Source: Bacteroidales bacterium (GTDB lineage: Bacteria; Bacteroidota; Bacteroidia; Bacteroidales; P3). Taken from it: a stretch of DNA of 64,000 nucleotides. Shown here one piece after another: positions 18,080-25,810 of this stretch. Position 1 is the first letter of the stretch; each line of letters begins with the position of its first letter. A program made the position numbers and the translations under genes. Location of the stretch: assembly GCA_017429685.1 (NCBI GenBank), contig JAFROL010000001.1, positions 1-64,000 of the forward strand, read 5' to 3'. The notes under the pieces are model-generated. The model was not told the DNA's origin and did no database searches. It saw nothing but the letters and a program-made list of their open reading frames with translations.

Positions 18080-19636
18080 TTATTTCTTTCCTTTCATTAT
18101 GTCAATGAACGGGTTGAAGTACTTGTCGGCCTTCAGCGTCACGCCGTCCAGACCCTTGCCGCCGTTCTTGGGACGCTTCACGTTGGCAAAGATACCCTTT
18201 TCGAGGGCGGTGAACAGGCCTTCGCGCTCCATATTCTCGAGCAGGGCGGTGGCGTTGTCGAGCACCTCCTTGGCGCGGGTGCGGATGATGCCGCCTTCCT
18301 TAAACTCGACCTCTTCGCCGATGTCCTTCATATTGTTGAAGATATACTTGGCGTTCTCGATGCTCAGATAGCGGTCGCTCATAAAGGGCGTGTGGATGGC
18401 CTCGGTGGGCATACCCAACAGCTGCAGACCCTGATGCGTCCACTGTCCGATGATGTTGAAGAGGGCGTCCTGGATGTGGCCGCGGAAGATGTTGCCGGTC
18501 ATAAACTTCGTGGGAGGCATATATTTCAGCGGAGCCTTGGGGAAGATTTCCCTAATCATCTGGGCTTGAGCCAGCTCGTAAAGGAAACCGTTCTGCAACA
18601 TCGGGTCCATCTCGAAGGCGTGGCCCAGACCTTGCTGCTCTTCGGGCAGACCGGCCAGAAGCGCCAGCTGTTCGTTGATGAAATCCGACGCCAGCACGGT
18701 ATGGGCCTCTTCGTAGGCATCGGCCGTGGTCAGATAATTGTCCTCACCGGTATTGATTATGACGCCGGCGAAACCATTGATTATGCGCGAGAAGTACTGG
18801 TCAATCAGCGTACGCTGCATATTGATGTCGCGGAACAGGATGCCGTACAGGGCATCGTTGAGCATCACGTCGAGACCCTCAAGGGCACCCATAGCGGCAA
18901 TTTCGGGCATACAAAGACCCGAGCAATAGTTGCAGAGGCGGATGTAGCGGCCCACCTCCTCGCCTACCTCATCGAGGGCTTTGCGCATAATGCGGAAATT
19001 CTCCTGCGTGGCAAAAGTGCCGCCGAAACCTTCGGTCGTGGCGCCGTAGGGCACATAGTCCAGCAGGCTCTGACCCGTGGTGCGGATAACAGCGATGATG
19101 TCGGCACCCTGGCGGGCACCAGCCTGAGCCTGAACGACATCCTCGTAGATGTTACCCGTAGCGACAATGATGTACAGGTAAGGCTTTGAGCCTTCGCCAA
19201 TGGTGTTGATATACTCCTCGCGACGCAGACGTCTGTTGCGGATACGAGTCACATTTTCATCGACATACGGCTGGATGGCCTTGGCCGTGTCGGCCACAGG
19301 ATGCATCGGCAGCTGGGTGATGTCGAGCTTGCCGGCCACGATGGCATCGGCAATCTGCTGAGGCGACTTGCCGGTTTCGATTATGGCATTGCCGATAAAA
19401 TAGGCAACCCCCTGGCCCAGAAGGCCTTTCGACTTCAGTTCGTCGACGACGACATTGGGCAGCGGCACCTCGTTTTCGTCGATACCGTCAATACCCAGCA
19501 GTCGGCAGATGGTGCGTTCTACAGCCACGGTCGTGTAGTTGCCGACGAAATCCTGCACCTGATCGGCAATTTTGCGGGCAACACTTCTGGCGTGCTCCAC
19601 TTTTTCAAAATCGAGACCAATTTTACTTTTTTGCAT
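18080..19636 (-). CDS. kamD: Lysine 5,6-aminomutase alpha subunit
   Basis: A 518-residue catalytic alpha subunit of lysine 5,6-aminomutase, with the TIM-barrel that carries the active site over KamE cobalamin. It begins MQKSKIGLDFEKVEHARSVARKIADQVQ and contains the conserved blocks VATGNIYEDVVQAQAGARQGADIIAVIRTTGQSLLDYVPYG (a region contacting cofactor) and NFRIMRKALDEVGEEVGRYIRLCNYCSGLCMPEIA. First gene of the operon kamD-kamE-atoA; a -7 element sits about 100 bp upstream. The other lysine fermentation genes (kdd, kce, kal, kamA) are not in the window. Confidence 0.96.
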   Translation of the reverse strand: MQKSKIGLDFEKVEHARSVARKIADQVQDFVGNYTTVAVERTICRLLGIDGIDENEVPLPNVVVDELKSKGLLGQGVAYFIGNAIIETGKSPQQIADAIVAGKLDITQLPMHPVADTAKAIQPYVDENVTRIRNRRLRREEYINTIGEGSKPYLYIIVATGNIYEDVVQAQAGARQGADIIAVIRTTGQSLLDYVPYGATTEGFGGTFATQENFRIMRKALDEVGEEVGRYIRLCNYCSGLCMPEIAAMGALEGLDVMLNDALYGILFRDINMQRTLIDQYFSRIINGFAGVIINTGEDNYLTTADAYEEAHTVLASDFINEQLALLAGLPEEQQGLGHAFEMDPMLQNGFLYELAQAQMIREIFPKAPLKYMPPTKFMTGNIFRGHIQDALFNIIGQWTHQGLQLLGMPTEAIHTPFMSDRYLSIENAKYIFNNMKDIGEEVEFKEGGIIRTRAKEVLDNATALLENMEREGLFTALEKGIFANVKRPKNGGKGLDGVTLKADKYFNPFIDIMKGKK

Positions 19637-19732
19637 AAATATCTTTTCTATCAGTATTATTTTATTTTACAAACAATTACGCATAGCACACCGAGTGTTT
19701 GACACACCTTTGCGGCCATACAAAACAACGTG

Positions 19733-19740
19733 CAAAGTTA
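19733..19740 (-). promoter_or_regulatory. Probable -7 element of kamD operon
   Basis: Reverse-strand TAACTTTG fits TAnnTTTG. It is about 97 bp upstream of the kamD start. The -33 element is weak. Confidence 0.45.
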
Positions 19741-19939
19741 ATGATTTTTTGCGAAACAACGAGCTCTTTTTAAACAAAAATATATAATAATATCCATATC
19801 GGGACACAACATACTGATTGTCAGCAGAGAAAAATCCAGATTAAATACAGCCGCACAGTCGTCGTGCGCCGTCGGGCGACGGCACACGCCGCCCCCTTCA
19901 AGGTGCCAACCAGGACACATTTTCGCACACCGATTTTAT

Positions 19940-19992
19940 GCAGTTCTTATATCGTTCTTATATCGCGGATATAAGAACGATATAAGAACTGC
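19940..19992. repeat. 53-bp perfect palindrome of 11-bp units
   Basis: Two perfect 25-bp arms around a GCG centre. Each arm holds two tandem copies of the 11-mer GTTCTTATATC. The same design (11-bp units in palindromic arms) recurs with a different sequence at 27605 and 43078. Confidence 0.9.
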
Positions 19993-20168
19993 CTTCGAAC
20001 GGTATGCAAAATGGCGAAGCAGTCGGGACGAATCCGAAGAGAATTCACCGCCGTAGCGGCAAACGGGTTTATAACTGAATTAAAGCAAATTGTGACGGAA
20101 CCGAGACGGCTACGTGATGCCACTTGCCGCGGCAACGCCCGACGCCGCCACTGGCGGCTCGGCAAAGG

Positions 20169-20900
20169 CTATTCTTTTGCGCTGTTCGCTGCCGGAGTGG
20201 CGGATGCACCCTTCCGACTGGCAGCAGCCGAATCTGCATTCTGCTTCATTTCGGCGCCTTTTTTCTTGATCTTTATCGAATCGACACTGTATTTCCTGCT
20301 GAACTTCGAGAAGTCGACAAAGCCGGCAATGCCTTTCAGCTTGCCGCGCTGCGTGTATTGCCACAGCGTGTAGGCCATCGACGGTTCGCGCTTGTAGTTG
20401 GCGATAAAGAAATGGTATTTCTTGTACTTCTTCGTGTCGAAATGCGTCTTGTAGAGCTTTTCGCTGGTGTAGATCATCGGCTTGGCGCCGTACTCCTTCT
20501 CCATCAGTTCCAAGAGTTTGTCGACACGCTTCATATAGAGTTTGTTGCAATGCAACGCCTCGATGTCGAGCACCGGCACAAGATCCTGCTTGGTCTTGCC
20601 CAGCGTCTTCTTGAAATTGGCGAACTGCTGGTAGGCCGTTGTGCGGCTGCTGTAGACGTGGTAGCTGCCCACAAGCAGACCCGCGTCCTTGGCCTTTTTG
20701 ATATTGTATTTGTACATCGGGTCCGAAATGCTTGCGCCCTCGGTGGCCTTGACGTACACAAACTCGATATTGGAGTTTTTCGCCACACGTTTCCAGTTGA
20801 TACTGTCCTGGAATCGAGACACATCGATGCCCTTCTGCGCGTTCAGCGACACGGGCAGCAAAAGGAGCATTACGATTATGACGGCGACGGGTTTTCTCAT
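20169..20900 (-). CDS. GH25 family lysozyme (N-acetylmuramidase)
   Basis: A 243-residue exported protein; signal peptide MRKPVAVIIVMLLLLPVSLNAQ. The GH25 fold is visible from GIDVSRFQDSINW (catalytic-site Asp), through VKATEGASISDPMY and GSYHVYS, to VPVLDIEAL with the catalytic DxE, and LWQYTQRGKLKGIAGFVDFSKF. It cleaves the MurNAc-GlcNAc bond in peptidoglycan. The C-terminal 35 residues are lysine- and alanine-rich and probably disordered. The ATG at 20900 is preferred to one ten codons upstream because it gives a standard signal peptide. Confidence 0.9.
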   Translation of the reverse strand: MRKPVAVIIVMLLLLPVSLNAQKGIDVSRFQDSINWKRVAKNSNIEFVYVKATEGASISDPMYKYNIKKAKDAGLLVGSYHVYSSRTTAYQQFANFKKTLGKTKQDLVPVLDIEALHCNKLYMKRVDKLLELMEKEYGAKPMIYTSEKLYKTHFDTKKYKKYHFFIANYKREPSMAYTLWQYTQRGKLKGIAGFVDFSKFSRKYSVDSIKIKKKGAEMKQNADSAAASRKGASATPAANSAKE

Positions 20901-20920
20901 ATCAGTGACCCTATATACGT

Positions 20921-20957
20921 AAAAATGCAACCTTTATTGCGTAAAGGCTGCATTTTT
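20921..20957 (-). terminator. Terminator of the rng transcript
   Basis: Imperfect stem AAAATGCA-x-CCTTT / AAAGG-x-TGCATTTTT with a short loop, followed by T-rich sequence on the reverse strand. It lies between the RNase G stop and the lysozyme start. Confidence 0.7.
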
Positions 20958-20977
20958 TATTCTCTGACGCCGGAGCG

Positions 20978-22528
20978 TCACATCGACAACTCGTCGCCGA
21001 TCGAGTTGAAGAACTTGTATTCCAATAGGTTATAACTCTCCATTGGTTTGACGGCCAGCCTAATCCTGTATTTTCTCTGCCATTGGCGACGCAACGACTT
21101 GAATCCCTTCGTAATGTAGGCCTGGATGTAGGGATGCGTGGCTATGGTCAGTTTCTTTTCGGTTTGCGACACCTTCAGATAGCGCAGGTTCGACTCGATG
21201 TCGTCCACCACCGTGAGGCTCGACTTGATGGTGCCCGTGCCTTCGCAGAAGGGGCATTTTTCCTGCACGTCGACCTCGATAGCGGGGCGCACGCGGTGAC
21301 GTGTGATCTGCATCAGTCCGAACTTACTGAGCGGCAATATCGTATGGCGCGCCTTGTCCTTCTTCATCTCGGCGGTCATCACCTCGTAAAGCTCGCGACG
21401 GTGCTCGGCTTTCTGCATATCCACAAAGTCGACAATCACTATGCCGCCCATATCGCGCAATCGCAGCTGGCGGGCTATCTCCTTGGCCGACTCGATGTTG
21501 ACCTGCAGGGCGGTGTCCTCCTGCCCTGTTCCGGCCTTGATGTGGTTGCCGCTGTTGACGTCGATGACGTGCATAGCTTCGGTATGCTCTATATAGAGAT
21601 AAATACCTGAACGTATGGTCACTATCTTGCCAAAAGCACGACGTATGTCTCTTTGGACGCCAAACTGTTCGAAGATTGGCGTTTCCATTTTGTAATGCTT
21701 CACGATGTCGACCTTGTCGGGAGCTATGGCACGCAGATATTCACGCAGTTCGGTGCAAGTCAACTCGTTGTCGCAATATATGGTGTTGAAGTCGTCGTTG
21801 AGCACGTCGCGCAGCAAAGCCGACGCCACGCCGAGTTCCGACTCTACAATCTGAGGGCTGTTAACTTTCTTGAGTTTTACGGTCATATCCTCCCACTTGT
21901 CCATCAGCATCCTGAGGTCGCCGTCGAGGTCGGCAACCGATTTGCCTTCCGCCACAGTGCGGACAATAAGTCCGAAATTCTCGGGCCTGATGCTCTGAAT
22001 CAGACGGCGCAGCCTGTTGCGTTCTTCGCTGCCTTTGATTTTCTGGGAGATAGATATTTTGTTCGAAAACGGAACCAAAACCAGATAGCGGCCTGCGAAC
22101 GACACGTCGCCCGACAGTTTGGGCCCCTTTGTCGATATCGGTTCCTTGTCGATCTGCGCCAGCAGGTACTGTCCCACTTTCAGCACGTTAGAGAGATTGC
22201 CCGTCTTGCCGAAAACCGGCTCGATGTTGAAGTTTTTGAGAGTCTTGACGCTGGCATCGCCATTCATAGCCAGCCGTAAGTATTTTTCAAACGAGTTGTA
22301 TGATGGACCGAGGTCCAGGTAGTGCAGAAAACCATCCTTCTCGTCGTTGATGTCGACAAAAGCGGCGTTAAGGCCAGGCATAATCTTCCGGACCTTGCCC
22401 AGCACCACGTCGCCAACAGCGAAATGGTTGTTTTTCTTTTCTTTGTGCAGTTCCACCAACTGCTTGTCCTCGAGCATTGCTATCTGGACTTCGTCGGTAG
22501 AGGCCGAAATTATCAGTTCTTTCTCCAT
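20978..22528 (-). CDS. rng: Ribonuclease G/E family protein
   Basis: A 516-residue Rne/Rng-type endoribonuclease. Begins MEKELIISASTDEVQIAMLEDKQLVELH, followed by the S1 domain (GDVVLGKVRKIMPGLNAAFVDI), the RNase H-like and DNase I-like catalytic domains with VIDVNSGNH and VIVDFVDM (Mg-binding acidic residues) and the Zn-link CPFCEGTG. It processes rRNA and mRNA. Start at 22528 is preferred to an upstream ATG. It lies downstream of HU and a tiny basic gene but is separated from them by a terminator at 22571-22618. Confidence 0.94.
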   Translation of the reverse strand: MEKELIISASTDEVQIAMLEDKQLVELHKEKKNNHFAVGDVVLGKVRKIMPGLNAAFVDINDEKDGFLHYLDLGPSYNSFEKYLRLAMNGDASVKTLKNFNIEPVFGKTGNLSNVLKVGQYLLAQIDKEPISTKGPKLSGDVSFAGRYLVLVPFSNKISISQKIKGSEERNRLRRLIQSIRPENFGLIVRTVAEGKSVADLDGDLRMLMDKWEDMTVKLKKVNSPQIVESELGVASALLRDVLNDDFNTIYCDNELTCTELREYLRAIAPDKVDIVKHYKMETPIFEQFGVQRDIRRAFGKIVTIRSGIYLYIEHTEAMHVIDVNSGNHIKAGTGQEDTALQVNIESAKEIARQLRLRDMGGIVIVDFVDMQKAEHRRELYEVMTAEMKKDKARHTILPLSKFGLMQITRHRVRPAIEVDVQEKCPFCEGTGTIKSSLTVVDDIESNLRYLKVSQTEKKLTIATHPYIQAYITKGFKSLRRQWQRKYRIRLAVKPMESYNLLEYKFFNSIGDELSM

Positions 22529-22570
22529 TAATATCTTACATTCTAATCCTGTTAGTGACAATCAAGCAAA

Positions 22571-22618
22571 AAAACAAATTACACAACAACCCCATAGCGG
22601 CGCCGTGTAATTTGTTTT
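22571..22618 (-). terminator. Terminator between the small basic gene and rng
   Basis: A perfect 14-bp stem (AAAACAAATTACAC / GTGTAATTTGTTTT) with a 20-nt GC-rich loop, followed on the reverse strand by a run of T. It lies 47 bp past the stop of the 29-residue gene. Confidence 0.75.
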
Positions 22619-22664
22619 AGTTTTTGTTAGATGGTCGTAAGAAGAAAATAAGACTACTTAAAGC

Positions 22665-22754
22665 TTATTTCTTCTTATGTCTGTTCTTGCGCAGGCGTTT
22701 TTTACGCTTGTGCGTAGACATTTTATGTCTTTTGTGTTTCTTACCGTTTGGCAT
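22665..22754 (-). CDS. 29-residue, highly basic protein; candidate small ribosomal protein
   Basis: Begins MPNGKKHKRHKMSTH and ends with a run of Arg, His and Lys; about two thirds of the residues are basic. It lies 18 bp downstream of the HU gene and upstream of RNase G in the same direction. The composition resembles the tiny ribosomal proteins (bTHX or bL36 class), and I recall similar short basic proteins as conserved across Bacteroidota; whether it equals the Bacteroidota-specific ribosomal protein bL38 is a guess. Too short for usual gene finders. Confidence 0.7.
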   Translation of the reverse strand: MPNGKKHKRHKMSTHKRKKRLRKNRHKKK

Positions 22755-22772
22755 AATTATTTATTTTTAAAG

Positions 22773-23057
22773 TTATTTCGTATTGTTTTTTACATCGGCC
22801 ATAAAGCTCTTGGCAGGCTTGAAAGCGGGGATGTTGTGGGCCGGGATGATGACGGTCGTGTTCTTGGAAATGTTGCGGCCGGTCTTTTCAGCTCTCTTGC
22901 GGACGATAAAGCTGCCGAATCCACGGAGATAAACATTCTCACCCTCGGTGAGCGAATCCTTAATGACGGTCATCAGTTCCTCGACAACGGTCATAATGGC
23001 AATTTTCTCGATGCCCGTTTTCTGGGCAATTTCATTAACTACTTCTGCCTTAGTCAT
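22773..23057 (-). CDS. HU family DNA-binding protein
   Basis: A 94-residue nucleoid protein. Begins MTKAEVVNEIAQKTG and contains the HU/IHF signature GFGSFIVRKRAEKTGRN followed by NIPAFKPAKSF. It bends DNA as a dimer. A good promoter lies upstream (23101-23130). Located directly before the small basic gene. Confidence 0.95.
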   Translation of the reverse strand: MTKAEVVNEIAQKTGIEKIAIMTVVEELMTVIKDSLTEGENVYLRGFGSFIVRKRAEKTGRNISKNTTVIIPAHNIPAFKPAKSFMADVKNNTK

Positions 23058-23100
23058 ATCTATAAATTTTTATCGTTTTTCGTTTTAAAAATACAGAGTG

Positions 23101-23130
23101 CAAAATTACTATTTTTTTTTGATATACAAT
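23101..23130 (-). promoter_or_regulatory. Promoter of the HU gene
   Basis: Reverse-strand -7 TAATTTTG (23108-23101) and -33 ATTG (23130-23127) with an 18-bp spacer, in very AT-rich DNA. Confidence 0.65.
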
Positions 23131-23259
23131 GCTTTTTTGAAAAAATATATTCAAATATTTTTATTCGTCACAATCAATATATTAAAATTCAATATCTTAC
23201 ATATCAAAAATTCATAACCCTATCTGCTTCGCATCTGATGTGCGAGTGGCGACATTTAT

Positions 23260-24135
23260 TTATTTGCCATCTGCTTTTGAGGATTTTGGCTTCAAAAAAA
23301 CCAGCCAGAAAACGACAACAGCAATTGCCGTACCTGCCAAAGCGATATAGAACGGGACACCGAATGAATCGACAAGCTCGATGTCTACCAGGCCTTTCTG
23401 AGCCATATAATATAGTATAACGAGAATGGCATTGTTGACAAAATGGGCTGTGGCGTTGACCCACAGCGAACCGCCATAGTGGAACAGATAGCCCAGCGCG
23501 ATGCCGAGCATAAAACGCGGCAGGAAAGCGAAGAGTTCGAAATGGAACAACGAAAAGACAGCCGCTGTGGCGATGATGGCCCAATGATGGCGACCGCCAA
23601 AGCAGCGCACCATAAGTTGCTGAAATGCACTGCGAAACAGCAGCTCTTCGCACAGCGCCGGAATCAAAGCAAGCGCCACAAGATTGGCGACAAGGGCACC
23701 GGTGCCTTCGCGCATCAGGAAAGCCTCGACCTGCTCTTGCGACTGTTCGCCAATTTCGCGCATCATCGTTTCCAAGGCTGACATCGACTGCGGCAGGTGA
23801 AAAGCATCGTTGACCTGCGTCAGCCAGTCGGAAAGCGGCAACAGAAACAGCAGGATGAAGAACGCAGCCACAGCCCTGACTCCAGTTTTTGGAACAGCCT
23901 TCAGACCGAGATGGCGCAAAGGACGGTCATAGAACATCCAGGCAAATAGGACGGCCGTGCCTCCGAACAACAGCAGTTGCGTTATCGACTGAATAAACAG
24001 CATATCGGGCGTCGAACCCGACAGCAGGATGTAGACAAACAAAGAGCCTTGAACGATAATGAAAAGAATGGCAAAAATCAGCATCAACGCCAACAGTTGT
24101 CCTCCGGGTCTTGTGTTTTCAAAAAACTGCTTCAT
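23260..24135 (-). CDS. CPBP family intramembrane metalloprotease
   Basis: A 291-residue multi-pass membrane protein of the CAAX protease/bacteriocin-processing (ABI) family. Catalytic motifs: EELLFRSAFQ (EExxxR, near residue 175), FSLFHFELFAFLPRFMLGI, and HFVNNA. About seven to eight membrane helices. Typical roles are intramembrane proteolysis; the substrate is unknown. Followed upstream by the tRNA-Arg gene and its terminator. Confidence 0.92.
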   Translation of the reverse strand: MKQFFENTRPGGQLLALMLIFAILFIIVQGSLFVYILLSGSTPDMLFIQSITQLLLFGGTAVLFAWMFYDRPLRHLGLKAVPKTGVRAVAAFFILLFLLPLSDWLTQVNDAFHLPQSMSALETMMREIGEQSQEQVEAFLMREGTGALVANLVALALIPALCEELLFRSAFQQLMVRCFGGRHHWAIIATAAVFSLFHFELFAFLPRFMLGIALGYLFHYGGSLWVNATAHFVNNAILVILYYMAQKGLVDIELVDSFGVPFYIALAGTAIAVVVFWLVFLKPKSSKADGK

Positions 24136-24197
24136 TGTTAATCAAAATCATTATAACACATCACTATATATGGCAACATCCAATCATCACAAAACCA

Positions 24198-24223
24198 AAC
24201 CAGAGGGCGCTGTCCCTCTGGTT
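24198..24223 (-). terminator. Terminator after tRNA-Arg
   Basis: Perfect 10-bp stem AACCAGAGGG / CCCTCTGGTT with a 6-nt loop, 54 bp past the tRNA 3' end, followed on the reverse strand by T-rich sequence. Confidence 0.75.
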
Positions 24224-24276
24224 CAATATCGATTTATATGACTGTAGATACATAACTTACTGTATCACTGTCCCTG

Positions 24277-24350
24277 TGACCCCGGCGGGATTCTAACCCA
24301 CGACTTTCGGAACCGGAATCCGACGTTCTATACAGCTGAACTACGGGGCC
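24277..24350 (-). tRNA. tRNA-Arg (anticodon CCG)
   Basis: A 74-nt reverse-strand cloverleaf: 7-bp acceptor (GGCCCCG / CGGGGTC, one G-U), 4-bp D-stem (GTTC/GAAC), 5-bp anticodon stem (TCGGA/TCCGA) with loop TTCCGGT giving anticodon CCG, 5-nt variable loop, and 5-bp T-stem (GTGGG/CCCGC). CCA is not encoded. Unusual elbow: the D-loop has G18-U19 instead of G18-G19, and the T-loop reads TTAGAAT, so position 56 is A not C; U19 and A56 could pair, replacing the usual G19-C56 contact. Confidence 0.92.
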
Positions 24351-24421
24351 AATTTTCATTATTTCACTCGTCAAAACGCACCTTTTCGAATATTATTATG
24401 CAATTCGAAAAAAAAATATAC

Positions 24422-24508
24422 AAATTCGTTAATTCGTTAATTTATTAATGTGTAAGTGCCACCGCGTCAGCCACTAACGAATTAACAAATTAACGAATTA
24501 ACAAATTA
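24422..24508. repeat. Octamer arrays at the 3' end of luxS
   Basis: Two head-to-head blocks of TTAA-centred 8-nt units (TTAATTCG/TTAATTTG, then AATTAACG/AATTAACA) around the linker CCGCGTCAGCCACTAAC. The array reaches the luxS stop codon. Confidence 0.85.
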
Positions 24509-24988
24509 TTTCGTCGGATACCGCATATTCTCGACCGTCATCTGTTCCAAAACCTCGTGCAGGTATTTGGCCGACTCCCATTTGGCCATCGGCAGGTCGT
24601 GAAGCAGATAATTGCCACAGTCCTTAGGTGCTGCACCCGGCACATCGCCTTCAAATTCAGCTACAAAGCGGAACGTGCGCTGCATCAGCTCCAGGATATC
24701 CTCAGGCTGAAGCTGGCCACGCATCAAAAGATAGTTACCCGTCAGGCAACCCATTGGTCCCCAATAGATAATACGGTCCGACCATTGCGGGTCGTTGCGC
24801 AGATAGGTGGCAGCAAGATGCTCGATAGTATGGATAGCCCCCTGCCCGAGGGCCGGTTCGCGGTTGGGCTCTTTCATCCTTATATCGAACGTGGTGACAT
24901 ATTCGCCGCCGACCTGGTCGACCCGCGAAACATAAATGCCACGTTTCAAATGAATATGGTCAATTGTAAAGCTTGGTATCGTCTTCAT
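24506..24988 (-). CDS. luxS: S-ribosylhomocysteine lyase
   Basis: A 160-residue metalloenzyme that splits S-ribosylhomocysteine into homocysteine and the autoinducer-2 precursor DPD. Metal ligands are visible: HTIEH (His53, His57) and the Cys in APKDCGNYLL; the catalytic Cys is in GPMGCLTGNY. Upstream in the same direction is mtnN, the enzyme supplying its substrate. The stop codon abuts an octamer array. Confidence 0.96.
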   Translation of the reverse strand: MKTIPSFTIDHIHLKRGIYVSRVDQVGGEYVTTFDIRMKEPNREPALGQGAIHTIEHLAATYLRNDPQWSDRIIYWGPMGCLTGNYLLMRGQLQPEDILELMQRTFRFVAEFEGDVPGAAPKDCGNYLLHDLPMAKWESAKYLHEVLEQMTVENMRYPTK

Positions 24989-25012
24989 TTCGTTTATATT
25001 AAATTACATTGT

Positions 25013-25058
25013 TGCGTCAGCCACTAACACATTAACGCACTAACACATTAACGCATTC
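25013..25058. repeat. Octamer array between luxS and mtnN
   Basis: Linker GCGTCAGCCACTAAC followed by CATTAACG/CACTAACA units, ending two bases from the mtnN stop codon. Confidence 0.85.
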
Positions 25059-25059
25059 C

Positions 25060-25725
25060 CTACATTGTTTCCAAATAGCGTTTCACAAAATGGAACGACC
25101 TGTCGCACATCGAAGCCAGGAAATCCTCCCACTGCTGCTGATGGTTGTCGGTACGGCCCGGAGTGTCGCTGATGACACGCAGACTCAGGAACGGCACTCC
25201 CAGCAGATGGCAGGTCTGCGCAATGGCGGCACTCTCCATATCGCAAGCCATCCCGTCAGGGAAATTCCGCTTGATGACGTTCAGCCTGTCACGGTCGGTA
25301 ATGAACTGGTCGCCAGTGCAGATAAGGCCCGTCATCAGGCGTTCGTCACCTTCCAACGGCACCTCCTCTGCGTGACCCAACAATCGCTTGTCGGCATCGT
25401 ACCGCGACGGAAGTCCCTGCACCTGACCCAGTTGGCAGCCCAGTCCCACACCGCAGTCGACATCGTGGTAGACACTCTGCGACGCCGCCAGCACATCCAT
25501 CACCTGCATCTTCTCATCGATTCCCCCGGCCAGGCCTGTGCTGATGATTGCGTCGGGACGATGCTGGCTCACAAGCCGCATCGTGCCAATAGCGGCATTG
25601 ACCTTACCTATGCCGCACTGCCACAGCACAATCTCGTTGTCTCCAAGCCGGCCCGTGTCGCCGCCAAGAGCATCGCGCATCTGCCGATACTCAATATCCA
25701 TTGCTATTATTACACCTATTTTCAT
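25060..25725 (-). CDS. mtnN: 5'-methylthioadenosine/S-adenosylhomocysteine nucleosidase
   Basis: A 221-residue enzyme (MTAN/Pfs) that cleaves adenine from S-adenosylhomocysteine and methylthioadenosine. Seen: MKIGVIIAMDIEYRQM start, STGLAGGID, ACDMESAAIAQTCHL (catalytic Glu contacting ribose) and VISDTPGRTDNHQQ (catalytic Asp). Together with downstream luxS it forms the two-step SAH recycling route. The body is about 10 residues shorter than the E. coli enzyme but intact. Confidence 0.94.
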   Translation of the reverse strand: MKIGVIIAMDIEYRQMRDALGGDTGRLGDNEIVLWQCGIGKVNAAIGTMRLVSQHRPDAIISTGLAGGIDEKMQVMDVLAASQSVYHDVDCGVGLGCQLGQVQGLPSRYDADKRLLGHAEEVPLEGDERLMTGLICTGDQFITDRDRLNVIKRNFPDGMACDMESAAIAQTCHLLGVPFLSLRVISDTPGRTDNHQQQWEDFLASMCDRSFHFVKRYLETM

Positions 25726-25761
25726 TTTCGTCGAATTATTTATTTTAAGATTGACACAACC

Positions 25762-25810
25762 GCGCCAGCCACTAACACATTAACAAATTAACGAATTCAC
25801 ACATTCACAC
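25762..25810. repeat. Octamer array overlapping the DUF1846 stop codon
   Basis: Linker CGCGCCAGCCACTAAC then octamers (CATTAACA, AATTAACG, AATTCACA, CATTCACA); the last degenerate units contain the TGA stop of the DUF1846 gene. Confidence 0.8.

Larger units (their letters stand above)
19637..20168. other. 532-bp intergenic region upstream of kamD
   Basis: No gene found. Contents: a likely kamD -7 element (19733-19740), a GC-rich hairpin GCCGTC-GGGC-GACGGC (19868-19883), and a 53-bp perfect palindrome (19940-19992). No cobalamin riboswitch box was recognised despite the B12 dependence of KamDE. Confidence 0.6.

Noticed and set aside
19940..19992. Palindrome as an intrinsic terminator of the lysozyme gene
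   Set aside because: It is about 180 bp past the stop, has no T-tract on the reverse strand, and related designs occur in divergent spacers where no terminator is needed.
19637..20168. Cobalamin riboswitch upstream of kamD
   Set aside because: Expected because KamDE need B12, but I could not find the B12-box pattern; the spacer instead has a GC-rich hairpin and the 53-bp palindrome.
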